Assembly: GCA_031769625.1 (NCBI GenBank)
Contig: JAUIMM010000577.1
Location: 1,550,001-1,614,000 of the forward strand
Length of the DNA: 64,000 nucleotides
Direction: 5' to 3'
Source: Taudactylus pleione
Lineage: Eukaryota; Chordata; Amphibia; Anura; Myobatrachidae
Part shown: positions 23,616 to 38,200 of the stretch, piece by piece
Layout of the letters: each line of letters opens with the position of its first letter
Position numbering within the stretch: the first letter of the stretch is position 1
Translations under genes and position numbers: made by a program
The notes under the pieces: model-generated
The model's input: only the letters and a program-made list of their open reading frames with translations
Told to the model about the DNA's origin: nothing
Database searches by the model: none

Positions 23616-25313
23616 GACCCTAACCCTTCTCCCACAACCCACACACTACACTACCCCTAACTCTGCTCCTGCTCCCCGCACACACTACACTACCCCTAAC
23701 TCTCCTCCCACTCCCCGCACACACTACACTACCCCTAACCCTTCTCCCACTCCCCGCACACACTACACTACGCCTAACTCTGCTCCTGGTCCCCACACAC
23801 ACTACACTACCCCTAACCCAGCTCCCTCTCCCCGCACACACTACACTACCCCTAACTCTGCTCCTGCTCCCCGCACACACTACACTACCCCTAACTCTGC
23901 TCCTGGTCCCCACACACTACACTACTCCTAACTCTTCTCCTGCTCCACACACACACTACACTACCCCTAACTCTGCTCCTGCTCCACACACACACTAAAC
24001 TACCCCTAACCCTGCTGCCACTCCCCGTACACACTACACTACCCCTAACCCTGCTGCCGCTCCCCGCACACACTACACTACCCCTAACCCTGTTGCCACT
24101 CCCCGTACACACTACACTCCCCTAGCCCTGCTGCCACTCCCCGCACACCCTGCACTACCACTAATGCTGATGCTGCTTCCCACATGCACTACATTACCTC
24201 TAACCCTGCTCCCACTCCCCAAACACACTACCCTACCGCTAACCATGCTCCTGCGCCCCGCACACAATACATTACCCCTAACCTTGATCCCACCCCCCGC
24301 AAACACTACACTACCCCTAACACTGTTACCGATCCCCGCACACACTACACTACACTTAACCCTCCTCCCACTCCCCGCACACACTACACTACCCCTAACC
24401 ATGCTGCTGCTCCCCACACACTACACTACCCCTAACCCTCCTTCCACTTCCTGCACACACTACACTACCCCTAACCATGCTACTGCTCCCCACACACTAC
24501 ACTACCCCTAACCCTGCCCCTGCTCCCACTCCCCTCACACACTACACTATCCCTAACCATGCTACTGCTCCCCACACACTACACTACCCCTAACCCTGCT
24601 CCCACTCCCCGCACACACTACACTACCCCTAACCCTGCTCCCCCTCCCAGCACACCCTGCACTACCCCTAATGCTGATGCTGCTTGCCACATGCACTACA
24701 TTACCCCTAACTCCGCTCCTGCTCCCCGCACACACTACACTACCGCTAACCCTCCTCCCACTCCCCGCACACACTACACTACCCCTAACCATGCTACTGC
24801 TCCCCACACACACTACACTACCCCTAACCATGCTACTGCTCCCCACACACTACACTACCACTAACCCTCCTCCCACTCCCCGCACACAATACACTACCCC
24901 TAACCATGCTACTGCTCCACACACACTACACTACCCCTAACCCTGCTCCCACTCCCCGCACACACTACACTACCCCTATTCAAGCTCCTGGTCCCCACAC
25001 ACACTACACTACCCCTAACTCTGCTATCACTCCCCACACACACTTCACTACCCCTAACTCTGCTCCCACTCCCCGCACACACTACACTACCCCTAACTCT
25101 GCTCCTGGTCCCCACACACACTGCACTACCCCTAACTCTGCTCCTGGTCCCCACACACACAACACTACCACTAACCCTGCTCCCACTCCCCGCACACACT
25201 ACACTACCCCTAACTTTGCTCCTGCTCCCCGCACACACTACCCTAACCCAGACCCCGCTCCCCGCACACACTACACTACCCCTATCCCTGCTCCCAATCC
25301 CCGTACACTCTAC
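23616..25313. repeat. 39-bp satellite array II (about 1.7 kb)
   Basis: The unit-variant order from about 23891 to 24906 is the same as that at 21498-22407 and 10674-11690. This array is therefore a shortened copy of the end of the higher-order repeat, bounded by spacers B and C. Confidence 0.95.
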
Positions 25314-26153
25314 ACTGCCCCATACATGCCTACCCTCCCGCTTTTAGTGGGCGCCTCCAGATTTTTACCTTATGTTCCTGCTGCCCCGCAAACATTACCA
25401 TTACTCCCGGTTTTTCCATCCCCTTTAAAATAAGGACTGCGCATGTGCGAGGGGCGGAGCCTACAAATGGAGACATCACAACGTGTGACGTGAAGGCCGG
25501 CCACTGCGGGGTTATGGGTAGCGGTGGCCGTCTATGTACACAGTACCTCTGAGCGACGGAGGCTTCAGCAGCAGACGCGGCAGTGGTGGACTTTTCTACC
25601 GCCATGCAAGGTAGTCCTCAAAGCATACTACTAACAGTGGTCTTCTTCAGGGGCTGGACCTTCTTCTGCCTGCGGCGTCAGGCTGTCTCTCCGGCCCCCT
25701 CGGCGGAGTCTTTCTAATTAAGGGCATCAGCAGCAGCATGAAGTCCTCTGCGACGGTGGCTCCTTCCCTCCGGTCCTGGCAGCAGGCTCCTTAGTTGAAG
25801 TCTTCTCGTCCGCGGGCACTACTCTGGGCAGCCAGCAGCTGATGGGGTCTTCCTCCGGGTCCTTCTGCTCTCCCAGCAGTGGCAGGTCAGTCCCTACTCC
25901 CTATATCTACTCATGTACATGTGTGTGTGTGTGTGTGTGTGTGTACTGTGTAGTGAGCTCTAGTAATGTGTGTGTGTACTGTGTAGTGAGCTCTAGTAAT
26001 GTGCATGTGTGTGACAGATATTAATGTCAGTGGGGGAGCTAGGGTGTCAGATTATAGGAATATATACACCCATAGTAGAGTAGACCACGCTCCAAAGACG
26101 GCGCTACGCGCTGCGCTTTCTGCAATCTCCCTGAAAATGGTTTCCAAAAGTAT
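25314..26153 (+). repeat. macrosatellite spacer, copy C
   Basis: Nearly identical to copy B at a constant offset of 2538 bp. It has the same TATA-like word (about 25424), start codon (25604), tactaac (25629-25635), acceptor-like site (ends 25650) and donor-like site (GT at 25886). Differences are single bases plus the length of the (gt)n run. Confidence 0.95.
25604..25717 (+). CDS. conserved 37-residue spacer ORF, copy C
   Basis: Same frame as at 23066-23179, with one visible residue change near the end (Gly to Glu, from cggcggagtc). Function unknown; see copy B. Confidence 0.2.
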   Translation: MQGSPQSILLTVVFFRGWTFFCLRRQAVSPAPSAESF

Positions 26154-28421
26154 GACCCTAACCCTTCTCCCACAACCCACACACTACACTACCCCTAACT
26201 CTGCTCCTGCTCCCCGCACACACTACACTACCCCTAACTCTCCTCCCACTCCCCGCACACACTACACTACCCCTAACCATGCTCCTGCTCCCTGCACACA
26301 CTACACTACCCCTAACTCTCCTCCCACTCCCCGCACACACTACACTACCCCTAGCCCTGCTCCCACTCCCAGCACACACTACACTACCCCTAACCATGCT
26401 ACTGCTCCCCACACACTACACTAACCCTAACCATGCTACTGCTCCCCACACACTACACTAACCCTAACCATGCTACTGCTCCCCACACACTACACTACCC
26501 ATAGCCCTGCTCCCACTCCCAGTACACACTACACTACCCCTAACTTTGCTCCTGCTCCCCGCACACACTATACTACCCCTAACCATGCTACTGCTCCCCA
26601 CACACTACACTACCCCTAACCCTCTTCCCACTCCCCGCACACACTACACTACTCCTAATCATGCTACTGCTCCCCACACACTACACTACCCCTAACCCTG
26701 CTCCCCCTCCTCGCACACCCTGCACTACCCCTAATGCTGATGCTGCTCCCCACACACTACACTACCCCTAACCCTCCTCCCACTCCCCGCACACACTACA
26801 CGACCCCTAACCATGCTACTGCTCCCCACACACACTACACTACCCCTAACCATGCTCCTGCTCCCCGCACACACTACACTACCCCTAACTCTGCTCCCAC
26901 TCCCAGCACACACTACACTACCCCTAACCATGCTACTGCTCCCCACACACTACACTACCCATAACACTCCTCCCACTCCCCGCACACAATACACTAACCC
27001 TAACTCTGCTATCACTCCCCGCACACACTTCACTACCCCTAACTCTGCTCCCACTCCCCGCGCACACTACACTACCCCTAACTCTGCTCCTGGTCCCCAC
27101 ACACACTACACTACCCCTAACTCTGCTCCTGGTCCCCACACACTACACTACTCCTAACTCTTCTCCTGCTCAACACACACACTACACTACCCCTAACTCT
27201 GCTCCTGCTCCACACACACACTAAACTACCCCTAACCCTGCTGCCACTCCCCGTACACACTACACTGCTCCTAACTCTGCTCCCACTCCCCGCACACACT
27301 ACACTACCCCTAACCCTGCTCCCACTCCCAGCACACACTACAAAACCCCTAACCATGCTACTGCTCCACACACACTACACTACCCCTAACCCTGCTCCCA
27401 CTCCCCGCAGACACTACACTACCCCTAACCCTGCTCCCGCTCTCCGCACACACTACACTACCCATAACCCTGCTGCCGCTCCCCGCTACATTACACTACC
27501 CTTAACCCAGCTCCCTCTCCCCGCACACACTACACTACCCCTAACTCTGCTCCCACTCCCCGCACACACTACACTACCCCTAACCCTGCTCCCTCTCCCC
27601 GCACACACTACACTACCCCTAACTTTGCTCCTGCTCACCCGCACACACTACACTACCCCTAACTCTGCTCCTGGTCCCCACACACTACACTACTCCTAAC
27701 TCTTCTCCTGCTCCACACACACACTACACTACCCCTAACTCTGCTCCTGCTCCACACACACACTACACTACCCCTAACCCTGCTGCCACTCCCCGTACAC
27801 ACTACACTACCCCTAACCATGCTCCTGCTCCCCGCACACTACACTACCCCTAACCCTCTTCCCACTCCCCGCACACACTACACTACCCCTAACCATGCTA
27901 CTGCTCCCCACACACTACACTACCCCTAACCCTGCTCCCCCTCCTCGCACACCCTGCACTACCCCTAATGCTGATGCTGCTCCCCACACACTACACTACC
28001 CCTAACCCTCCTCCCACTCCCCGCACACACTACACTACCCCTAACCATGCTACTGCTCCCCACACACACTACACTACCCCTAACCATGCACCTGCTCCCC
28101 GCACACACTACACTACCCCTAACCCTGCTCTCACTCCCAGCACACACTACACTACCCCTAACCATGCTACTGCTCCCCACACACTACACTACCCCTAACC
28201 CTCCTCCTACTCCCCGCACACAATACACTACCCCTAACCATGCTACTGCTCCACACACACTACACTACCCCTAACCCTGCTCCCACTCCCCGCACACACT
28301 ACACTACCCCTATCTCTGCTCCTGGTCCCCACACACACTACACTACCCCTAACTCTGCTCCCGCTCCCCGCACACACTACACTACCCCTATCCCTGCTCC
28401 CACTCCCCGTACACACTACAC
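26154..28421. repeat. 39-bp satellite array III (about 2.3 kb)
   Basis: 39-bp units, including several cactaaccctaacc variants (26425, 26461, 26991) that extend the telomere-like core to two full repeats. The tail returns to the gccccatacatgcct junction seen before the other spacers. Confidence 0.95.
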
Positions 28422-29022
28422 TGCCCCATACATGCCTAACCTCCCGCTTTTAGTGGGCGCCTCCAGATTTTTACCTTATGTTCCTGCTGCCCCGCAAACA
28501 TTACCATTACTCCCGGTTTTTCCATCCCTATTAAAATAAGGACTGCGCATGTGTGAGGGGCGGAGCCTACAAATGGAGACATCACAACGTGTGACGTGAA
28601 GGCCGGCCACTGCGGGGTTATGGGTAGCGGTGGCCGTCTATGTACACAGTACCTGTGAGCGACGGAGGCTTCAGCAGCAGACGCGGCAGTGGTGGACTTT
28701 TCTACCGCCATGCAAGGTGGTCCTCAAAGCATACTACTAACAGTTGTCTTCTTCAGGGGCTGGCCCTTCTTCTGCCTGCGGCGTCAGGCTGTCTCTCCGG
28801 CCCCCTCGGCGGGGTCTTTCTAATTATGGGCATCAGCAGCAGTATGAAGTCCTCTGCGACGGTGGCTCCTTCCCTCCGGTCCTGGCAGCAGGCTCCTTAG
28901 TTGAAGTCTTCTCGTCCGCGGGCACTACTCTGGGCAGCCAGCAGCTGATGGAGTCTTCCTCCGGGTCCTTCTGCTCTCCCAGCAGTGGCAGGTCAGTCCC
29001 TACTCCCTATATCTACTCATGT

Positions 29023-29077
<55 letters not shown>

Positions 29078-29282
29078 GTGTAGTGAGCTCTAGTAATGTG
29101 TGTGTGTACTGTGTAGTGAGCTCTAGTAATGTGCATGTGTGTGATAGATATTAATGTCAGTGGGGGAGCTAGGGTGTCAGATTATAGGAATATATACACC
29201 CATAGGTAGAGTAGACCACGCTGCAAAAACGGCGCTACGCGCGGCGCTTTCTGCAATCTCCCTGAAAATGGTTTCCAAAAGT
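28422..29282 (+). repeat. macrosatellite spacer, copy D
   Basis: Third full copy, offset 3106 bp from copy C. The (gt)n run is the longest (about 29025-29073). The taatta(a/t)gggc site reads taattatggg here, which removes the in-frame stop present in copies B and C and opens a 136-codon frame (28744-29154). It carries the 37-codon ORF at 28710-28823 and the minus-strand ORF at 28436-28711. Confidence 0.95.
28710..28823 (+). CDS. conserved 37-residue spacer ORF, copy D
   Basis: Same start context and length as copy B. It differs by Ser4 to Gly and Thr19 to Pro plus a silent change. Function unknown. Confidence 0.2.
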   Translation: MQGGPQSILLTVVFFRGWPFFCLRRQAVSPAPSAGSF

Positions 29283-32200
29283 ATGCCCCCAACCCTGCTC
29301 CCACAACCCACACACTACACTACCCCTAACTCTGCTCCTGCTCCCCGCACACACTACACTACCCCTAACTCTCCTCCCACTCCCTGCACACACTACACTA
29401 CCCCTAACTCTGCTCCTGCTCCCCGCACACACTACACTACCCCTAACTCTCCTCCCACTCCCCGCACACACTACACTACACCTAACCCTCCTCCCACTCC
29501 CCGCACACACTACACTACCCGTAACCATGCTCCTGCTCCCTGCACACACTACACTACCCCTAACTCTCCTCCCACTCCCCGCACACACTACACTACCCCT
29601 AGCCCTGCTCCCACTCCCAGCACACACTACACTAACCCTAACCATGCTACTGCTCCCCACACACTACACTAACCCTAACCATGCTACTGCTCCCCACACA
29701 CTACACTACCCCTAACTTTGCTCCTGCTCCCCGCACACACTACACTACCCCTAACTCTACTCCTGCTCCCCGCACACACTACACTACCCCTAACCATGCT
29801 ACTGCTCCCCACACACTGCACTACCCCTAACCCTCTTCCCACTCCCCGCACACACTACACTACCCCAAATCATGCTACTGCTCCCCACACACTACCCTAC
29901 CCCTAACCCTGCTCCCCCTCCTCGCACACCCTGCACTACCCCTAATGCTGATGCTGCACCCCACACACTACACTACCCCTAACCCTCCTCCCTCTCCCCG
30001 CACACACAACACTACCCCTAGCCATGCTACTGCTCCCCACACACACTACACTACCCCTAACCATGCTCCTGCTCCCCGCACACACTACACTACCCCTAAC
30101 CCTGCTCCCACTCCCAGCACACACTACCCCTAACCATGCTACTGCTCCCCACACACTACACTACCCCTAACCCTCCTCCCACTCCCCGCACACAATACAC
30201 TACCCCTAACTCTGCTATCACTCCCCGCACACACTTCATTACCCCAAACTCTGCTCCCACTCCCCGCACACACTACACTACCCCTAACTCTGCTCCTGGT
30301 CCCCACACACACTACACTACCCCTAACTCTACTCCTGGTCCCCACACACACAACACTACCCCTAGCCCTGCTCCCACTCCCCGCACACACTACACTACCC
30401 CTAACTCTGCTCCTGGTCCCCACACACACTACACTACCCCTAACCCTGCTCCCACTCCTCACACACACTACACTACCACTAACTCTGCTCCCACTCCCCG
30501 CACACACTACACTACCCCTAACCCTGCTCCCGCTCTCCGCACACACTACACTACCCATAACCCTGCTGCCGCTCCCCGCTACATTACACTACCCTTAACC
30601 CAGCTCCCTCTCCCCGCACACACTACACTACCCCTAACTCTGCTCCTGCTCCCCGCACACACTACACTACCCCTAACTCTGCTCCTTGTCCCCACACACT
30701 ACTCCTAACTCTTCTCCTGCTCCACACACACACTACACTACCCCTAACTCTGCTCCTGCTCCACACACACACTACACTACCCCTAACCCTGCTGCCACTC
30801 CCCGTACACAGTACACAACCCCTAACCCTGCTGCCGCTCCCCGCACACACTACACTACCCCTAACCCTGTTGCCACTCCCCGTACACACTACACTACCCC
30901 TAGCCCTGCTGCCTCTCCCCGTACACACTACACTACCCCTAGCCCTGCTGCCACTCCCCGCACACCCTGCACTACCCCTAATGCTGATGCTGCTTCCCAC
31001 ATGCACTACATTACCTCTAACCCTGCACCCACTCCCCATACACACTACCCTACCGCTAACCATGCTCCTGCGCCCCGCACACAATACACTACCCCTAATC
31101 CTGCTGACGCTCCCCGCACACACTTCACTAACCCTAACCCTGATCCCTCTCCCCGCACACACTACATTACCCCTAACCTTGATCCCACTCTACGCAAACA
31201 CTACACTACCCCTAACACTGTTGCCGTTCCCCGCACACACTACACTACCCCTAACCCTCCTCCCACTCCCCGCACACACTACACTACCCCTAACCCTGCT
31301 CCCACTCCACTCACACACTACACTACCCCTAGCCCAGCTCCCACTCCCAGCACACACTACACTACCCATAACTCTGCTCCTGCTCCCCACACACACTACA
31401 CTACCCCTAACTCTGCTCCTGCTCCCCGCACACACTACACTACCCCTAACGCTCCTCCCACTCCCCGCACACACTACACTACCCCTTACCATGCTCCTGC
31501 TCCCCACACACTACACTACCCCTAACCCTGCTCCCACTCCCCGCACACACTACACTACCCCTAACTCTGCTCCTGCTCCCCGCACACACTACACTACCCC
31601 TAAATCTGCTCCTGGTCCCCACACACACTAAACTACCCCTAACCCTGCTCCCACTCCCCACCCACACTACACAACCCCTAACTCTGCTCCCACTCCCCGC
31701 ACACACTACACTACCCCTAACCCAGCTCCCTCTCCCGGCACACACTACACAACCCCTAACTCTGCTCCTGTTCCCCGCACACACTACACTACCCCTAACT
31801 CTGCTCCTGGTCCCCACACGCACTACACTACCCCTAACCCTGCTGCCGCTCCCCGCACACACTACACTACCCCTAAGTCTGATCTTGCTCCACACACACA
31901 CTACACTACCCCGAACCCTGCTGCCACTCCCCGTACACACTACACTACCCCTAACCCTGCTGCCACTCCCCGTACACACTACACTACCCCTAACCCTGCT
32001 GCCACTCCCCGCACACACTACACTACCCCTAACCCTGTTGCCACTCCCCGTACACACTACACTACCCCTACGCCACTCCCCGCACACCCTGCACTACCCC
32101 TAATACTGATGCTGCTTCCCACATGCACTACATTACCCCTATCCCTGCTCCCACTCCCCATACACACTACCCGACCCCTAACCATGCTCCTGCTCCCCGC

Positions 32201-35200
32201 AGACACTACACTACCCCTAATCCTGCTGTCGCTCCCCGCACACACTTCACTAACCCTAACCCTGATCACTCTCCCCGCACACACTACATTAACCCTAACC
32301 TTGATCCCACTCCCCGCAAACTCTACACTACCCCTAACCCTCCTCCCACTCCCCGCACACACTACACTACCCCTAACCATGCTACTGCTCCCCACACACA
32401 CTACACTACCCCTAACCCTCCTCCCACTACCCGCACACACTACACTACCCCTAACTCTGCTCCTGCTCCCCGCACACACTACACTACCCCTAACTCTGCT
32501 CCTGGTCCCCACACACACTACACTACCGCTAACCTTCCACTACCCACACACACTACACTACCCCTAACTCTGCTCCCACTCCCCGCACACACTACACTAC
32601 CCCTAACCCTGCTCCCGCTCCCCGCACACACTACACTACCCCTAACTCTGCTCCCACTTCCCGCACACACTACACTACCCCTAACCCTGCTCCCTCTCCA
32701 CGCACACACTACACTACACCTAACTCTGCACTGGTCCCCACACGCACTACACTACCCCTAACTCTGCTCCTGGTCCCCACATGCACCACTCTACCCCTAA
32801 CCCTGCTGCCGCTCCCCGCACAGACTACACTACCCCTAAGTCTGCTCTTGCTCCACACACACACTACAGTACCCCTAACCCTGCTGCCACTCCCCGTGCA
32901 CACTACACTACCCCTAACCCTGCTGCCGCTCCCCGCACACACTACACTACCCCTAACCCTGTTGCCACTCCCCGTACACACTACACTACCCCTAGCCCTG
33001 CTGCCTCTCCCCGTACACACTACACTACCCCTAGCCCTGCTGCCACTCCCCGCACACCCTGCACTACCCCTAATGCTGATGCTGCTTCCCACATGCACTA
33101 CATTACCTCTAACCCTGCTCGCACTCTCCATACACACTACTCTACCCCTAACCATGCTCCTGCTCCCCGCACACAATACACTACCCCTAATCCTGCTGTC
33201 GCTCCCCGCACACACTACACTACCCCTAACCCTGTTGCCACTACCCGTACACACTACACTACCCCTACCGCCACTCCCGCACACCCTGCACTACCCGTAA
33301 TGCTGATCCTGCTTCCCACATGCACTACATTACCCCTAACCCTGCTCGCACTCTCCATACACACTACTCTACCCCTAACCATGCTCCTGCTCCCCGCACA
33401 CAATACACTACCCCTAATCCTGCTGTCGCTCCCCGCACACACTTCACTAACCCTAACCCTGATCACTCTCCCCGCACACACTACATTACCCCTAACCTTG
33501 ATCCCACTCCCCGCAAACACTACACTACCCCTAACCCTCCTCCCACCCCCCGCACACTCTACCCCTAACCATGCTACTGCTCCCCACACACTACACTACC
33601 CCAAAACCTGCTTGCACTCCCCTCACACACTACACTACCCCTAACCCTGCTCCCACTCCACTCACACACTACACTACCCCTAACCCTGCTACTGCTCCCT
33701 GCACACACTACACTACTCCTAACCATGCTACTGCTCCCCACACACTACACTACCCCTAACCCTGCTCCCGCTCCCCGCACGCACTACACTACCCCTAACT
33801 CTGCTCCTACTCCCCACACACACTACACTACCCCTAATCCTACTCCCACCCCCCGCACAGACTACACTACCCCTAACCCTGCTCCCACTCCCCTCACACA
33901 CTATACTACCCTTAAACATGCTATTGCTCCCCGCACACACTACACTACCCCTAACCATGCTACTGCTCCCTGCACACACTACACTACCCCTAACCATGCT
34001 ACTGCTCCCCACACACTACACTAACCCTAAGCCTGCTCCCACTCCACTCACACACTACACTACCCCTAACCATGCTACTGCTCCCCACACACACTACACT
34101 ACCCCTAACCCTCCTCCCACTACCCGCACACACTACACTACCCCTAACTCTGCTCCTGCTCCCCGCACACACTACACTACCCCTAACTCTGCTACTGGTC
34201 CCCACACACACTACACTACCGCTAACCTTCCACTACCCACACACACTACACTACCCCTAACTCTGCTCCCACTCCCCGCACACACTACACTACCCCTAAC
34301 CCTGCTCCCGCTCCCCGCACACACTACACTACCCCTAACTCTGCTCCCACTCCCCGCACACACTACACTACCCCTAACCCTGCTCCCTCTCCACACACAC
34401 ACTACACTACCCCTAACTCTGCACTGGTCCCCACAAGCACTACACTACCCCTAAGCCTGCTGCCGCTCCCCGCACACTCTACACTACCCCTAACTCTGCT
34501 CCTGCTCCACACACACACTGCACTACCCCTAACCCTGCTTCCACTCCCTGTACACACTACACTACCCAAAACCCTGCTGCCGCTCCCCGCTACACTACAC
34601 TACCCCTAACCATGCTCCCGCTCCATGTGCACATTACACTACCAGTAACTCTGCTCCTGATCCCCACACACACTACACTACCGCTAACCTTCCACTCCCC
34701 ACACACACTACACTACCCCTAACTCTGCTCCCACTCCCCGCACACACACACTACCCCTAACCCTGCTCCCTCTCCCCGCACACACTACACTACCCATAAC
34801 CCTGCTGCCTCTCCCCGCTACACTACACTACCCCTAACCCAGCTCCCTCTCCCCGCACACACTACACTACCCCTAACTCTGCTCCTGCTCCTCGCACACA
34901 CTACACTACCCCTAACTCTGCACTTGTCCCCACACGCACTACACTACCCCTAAGCCTGCTGCCGCTCCCCGCACACTCTACACTACCCCTAGCTCTGCTA
35001 CTGCTCCACACACACACTACACTACCCCTAACCCTGCTTCCACTCCCCGTACACACTATACCCCAAACCCTGCACTGCTCCCCGCACACTCTACACTACC
35101 CCTAACCCTGCTGCCACTCCCCGCACACACTACATTACCCCTAACCTTGATCCCACTCCCCGCAAACACTACACTACCCCTAACCCTCCTCCCACTCCCC

Positions 35201-38200
35201 GCACACACTACACTACCCCTAACCATGCTACTGCTCCCCACTCTCGACACTACCCCTAAACCTGCTCCCACTCCCCTCACACACTACACTACCCCTAACC
35301 ATGCTACTGCTCCCCAAACACTACACTACCCCTAAACGTGCTCCCACTCCCCTCACACACTACACTACCCCTAACCCTGCTCCTGCTCCACACACACTAC
35401 ACTACCCCTAACCCTGCTGCCACTCCCCGTACACACTACACTACCCCTAACCCTGCTGCCGCTTCCCACACACACTACACTACCCCTAACCCTGTTGCCA
35501 CTCCCCGTACACACTACACTACCCCTAGCCCTGCTGCCTCTCCCCGTACACACTACACTACCCCTAACCCTGTTGCCACTCCCCGTACACACTACACTCC
35601 CCTAGCCCTGCTGCCACTCCCCGCACACCCTGCACTACCCCTAATGCTGATGCTGCTTCCCACATGCACTACATTACCCCTAACCCTGCTCCCACTCCCC
35701 ATACACACTACCCTACCGCTAACCATACTCCTGCTCCCCGCACACAATACACTACCCCTAATCCTGCTGTCGCTCCCCGCACACACTTCACTAACCCTAA
35801 CCCCTCTCCCCGCACACACTACATTACCCCTAACCTTGATCCCACTCCCCGCAAACACTACACTACCCCTAACACTGTTGTCGTTCCCCGCACACACTAC
35901 ACTACCCCTAACCCTCCTCCCATTCCCCGCACACACTACACTACCCCTAACCCTGCTCCCACTCCACTCACACACTACACTACCCCTAACCATGCTCCTG
36001 CTCCCTGCACACAGTAAACTACCCCTTGCCCTGCTCCCACTCCCAGCACACACTACACTACCCCTAACTCTGCTCCTGCTCCCCACACACACTACACTAC
36101 CCCTAACTCTGCTCCTGCTCCCCGCACACACTACACTACCCCTAACCCTCCTCCCACTCCCAGCACACACTACACTATCCCTAACCATGCTACTGCTCCC
36201 CACACACTACACTACACCTAACCCTGCTCCCACTCCCCGCACACACTACACTACGCCTAACTCTGCTCCTGCTCCCCGCACACACTACACTACCCCTAAC
36301 TCTGCTCCTGGTCCCCACACACACTAAACTACCCCTAACCCTGCTCCCACTCCCCACACACACTACACTACCCCTAACTCTGCTCCCACTCCCCGCACAC
36401 ACTACACTACCCCTAACCCAGCTCCCTCTCCCCGCACACACTACACTACCCCTAACTCTGCTCCTGTTCCCCGCACACACTACACTACCCCTAACTCTGC
36501 TCCTGGTCCCCACACGCACCACACTACCCCTAACCCTGCTGCCGCTCCCCGCACACACTACACTACCCCTAAGTCTGCTCTTGCTCCACACACACACTAC
36601 AGTACCCCTAACCCTGCTGCCACTTCCCGTACACACTACACTACCCCTAACCCTGCTGCCACTCCCCGCACACACTACACTACCCCTAACCCTGTTGCCA
36701 CTCCCCGTACACACTACACTACCCCTACCGCCACTCCCCGCACACCCTGCACTACCCGTAATGCTGATGCCGCTTCCCAAATGCACTACATTACCCCTAA
36801 CCCTGCACCCACTCCCCATACACACTACTCTACCCCTGACCATGCTCCTGCTCCCCGCACACAATACACTACCCCTAACCATGCTACTGCTACCCACACA
36901 CTACACTACCCCAAAACCTGCTCGCACTCCCCTCACACACTACACTACCCCTAACCATGCTCCCACTCTACTCACACACTACACTACCCCTATCCCTGCT
37001 ACTGCTCCCTGCACACACTACACTACTCCTAACCATGCTACTGCTCCCCACACACTACACTACCCCTAACCCTGCTCCCGCTCCCCGCACACACTACACT
37101 ACCCATATCCCTGCTGCCGCTCCCCGCTACACTACACTACCCCTAACCCAGCTCACTCTCCCCGCACACACTACACTACCCCTAACTCTGCTCCTGCTCC
37201 CCGCACTCACTACACTACCCCTAACTCTGCACTGGTCCCCACACGCACTACTCTACCCCTAAGCCTGCTGCCGCTCCCCGCACACTCTACACTACCCCTA
37301 ACTCTGCTCCTGCTCCACACACACTACACTACCCCTAACCCTGCTTCCACTCCCCGTACACACTATACCCCAAACCCTGCACTGCTCCCCGCACACTCTA
37401 CACTACCCCTAACTCTGCTCCTGCTCCACACACACCCTACACTACCCCTAACTCTGCTCTTGCTCCCCGCACACACTACACTGCCCCTAACCCTGCTCCC
37501 GCTCCTAGCACACACTACACTACTCCTAACTCTGCTCCTGTTGCCCACACGCACTACACTACCCCTAACCGTGCTGCCGCTCCCTGCACACACTACATTA
37601 CCCCTAACTCTGCTCCTGCTCCCCGAACACACTACACTACCCCTAACTCTGCTGCCGCTCACTGAACACACTACACTACCCCTAACCCTGCTGCTGCTCC
37701 CTGCACACACTACACTACCCCTACACACTACACTACCCCTACACACTACACTACCCCTAACACTGCTGCCACTCCCCGTACACACTACACTACCCCTAAC
37801 TCTGCTCCTGCTCCCCGCACACACTACACTACCCCTAAATCTGCTCCTGCTCCTCGCACACACTACAATACCCCTAAATCTGCTCCTGCTCCCCGCACGC
37901 ACTACACTACCCCTAACTCTGCTCCTGGTCCCCACACGCACTACACTACCCCTAACCCTCTTGCCGCTCCCCGCACATACTACACTACCCCTAACTCTGG
38001 TTCTGCTCCCCACACACACTACACTACCCCTAACTCTGCTCCTGCTCCCCACACACTACTCTACCCCTAACCCTGCTACCGCTCGCCATACACACTATAC
38101 TACCCCTAACTCTGCTCCTGCTCCCCGCACACACTACACTACCCCTAACCATGCTCCCGCTCCTTGCACACACTACACTACCCCTAACCTTGCTGCCGCT

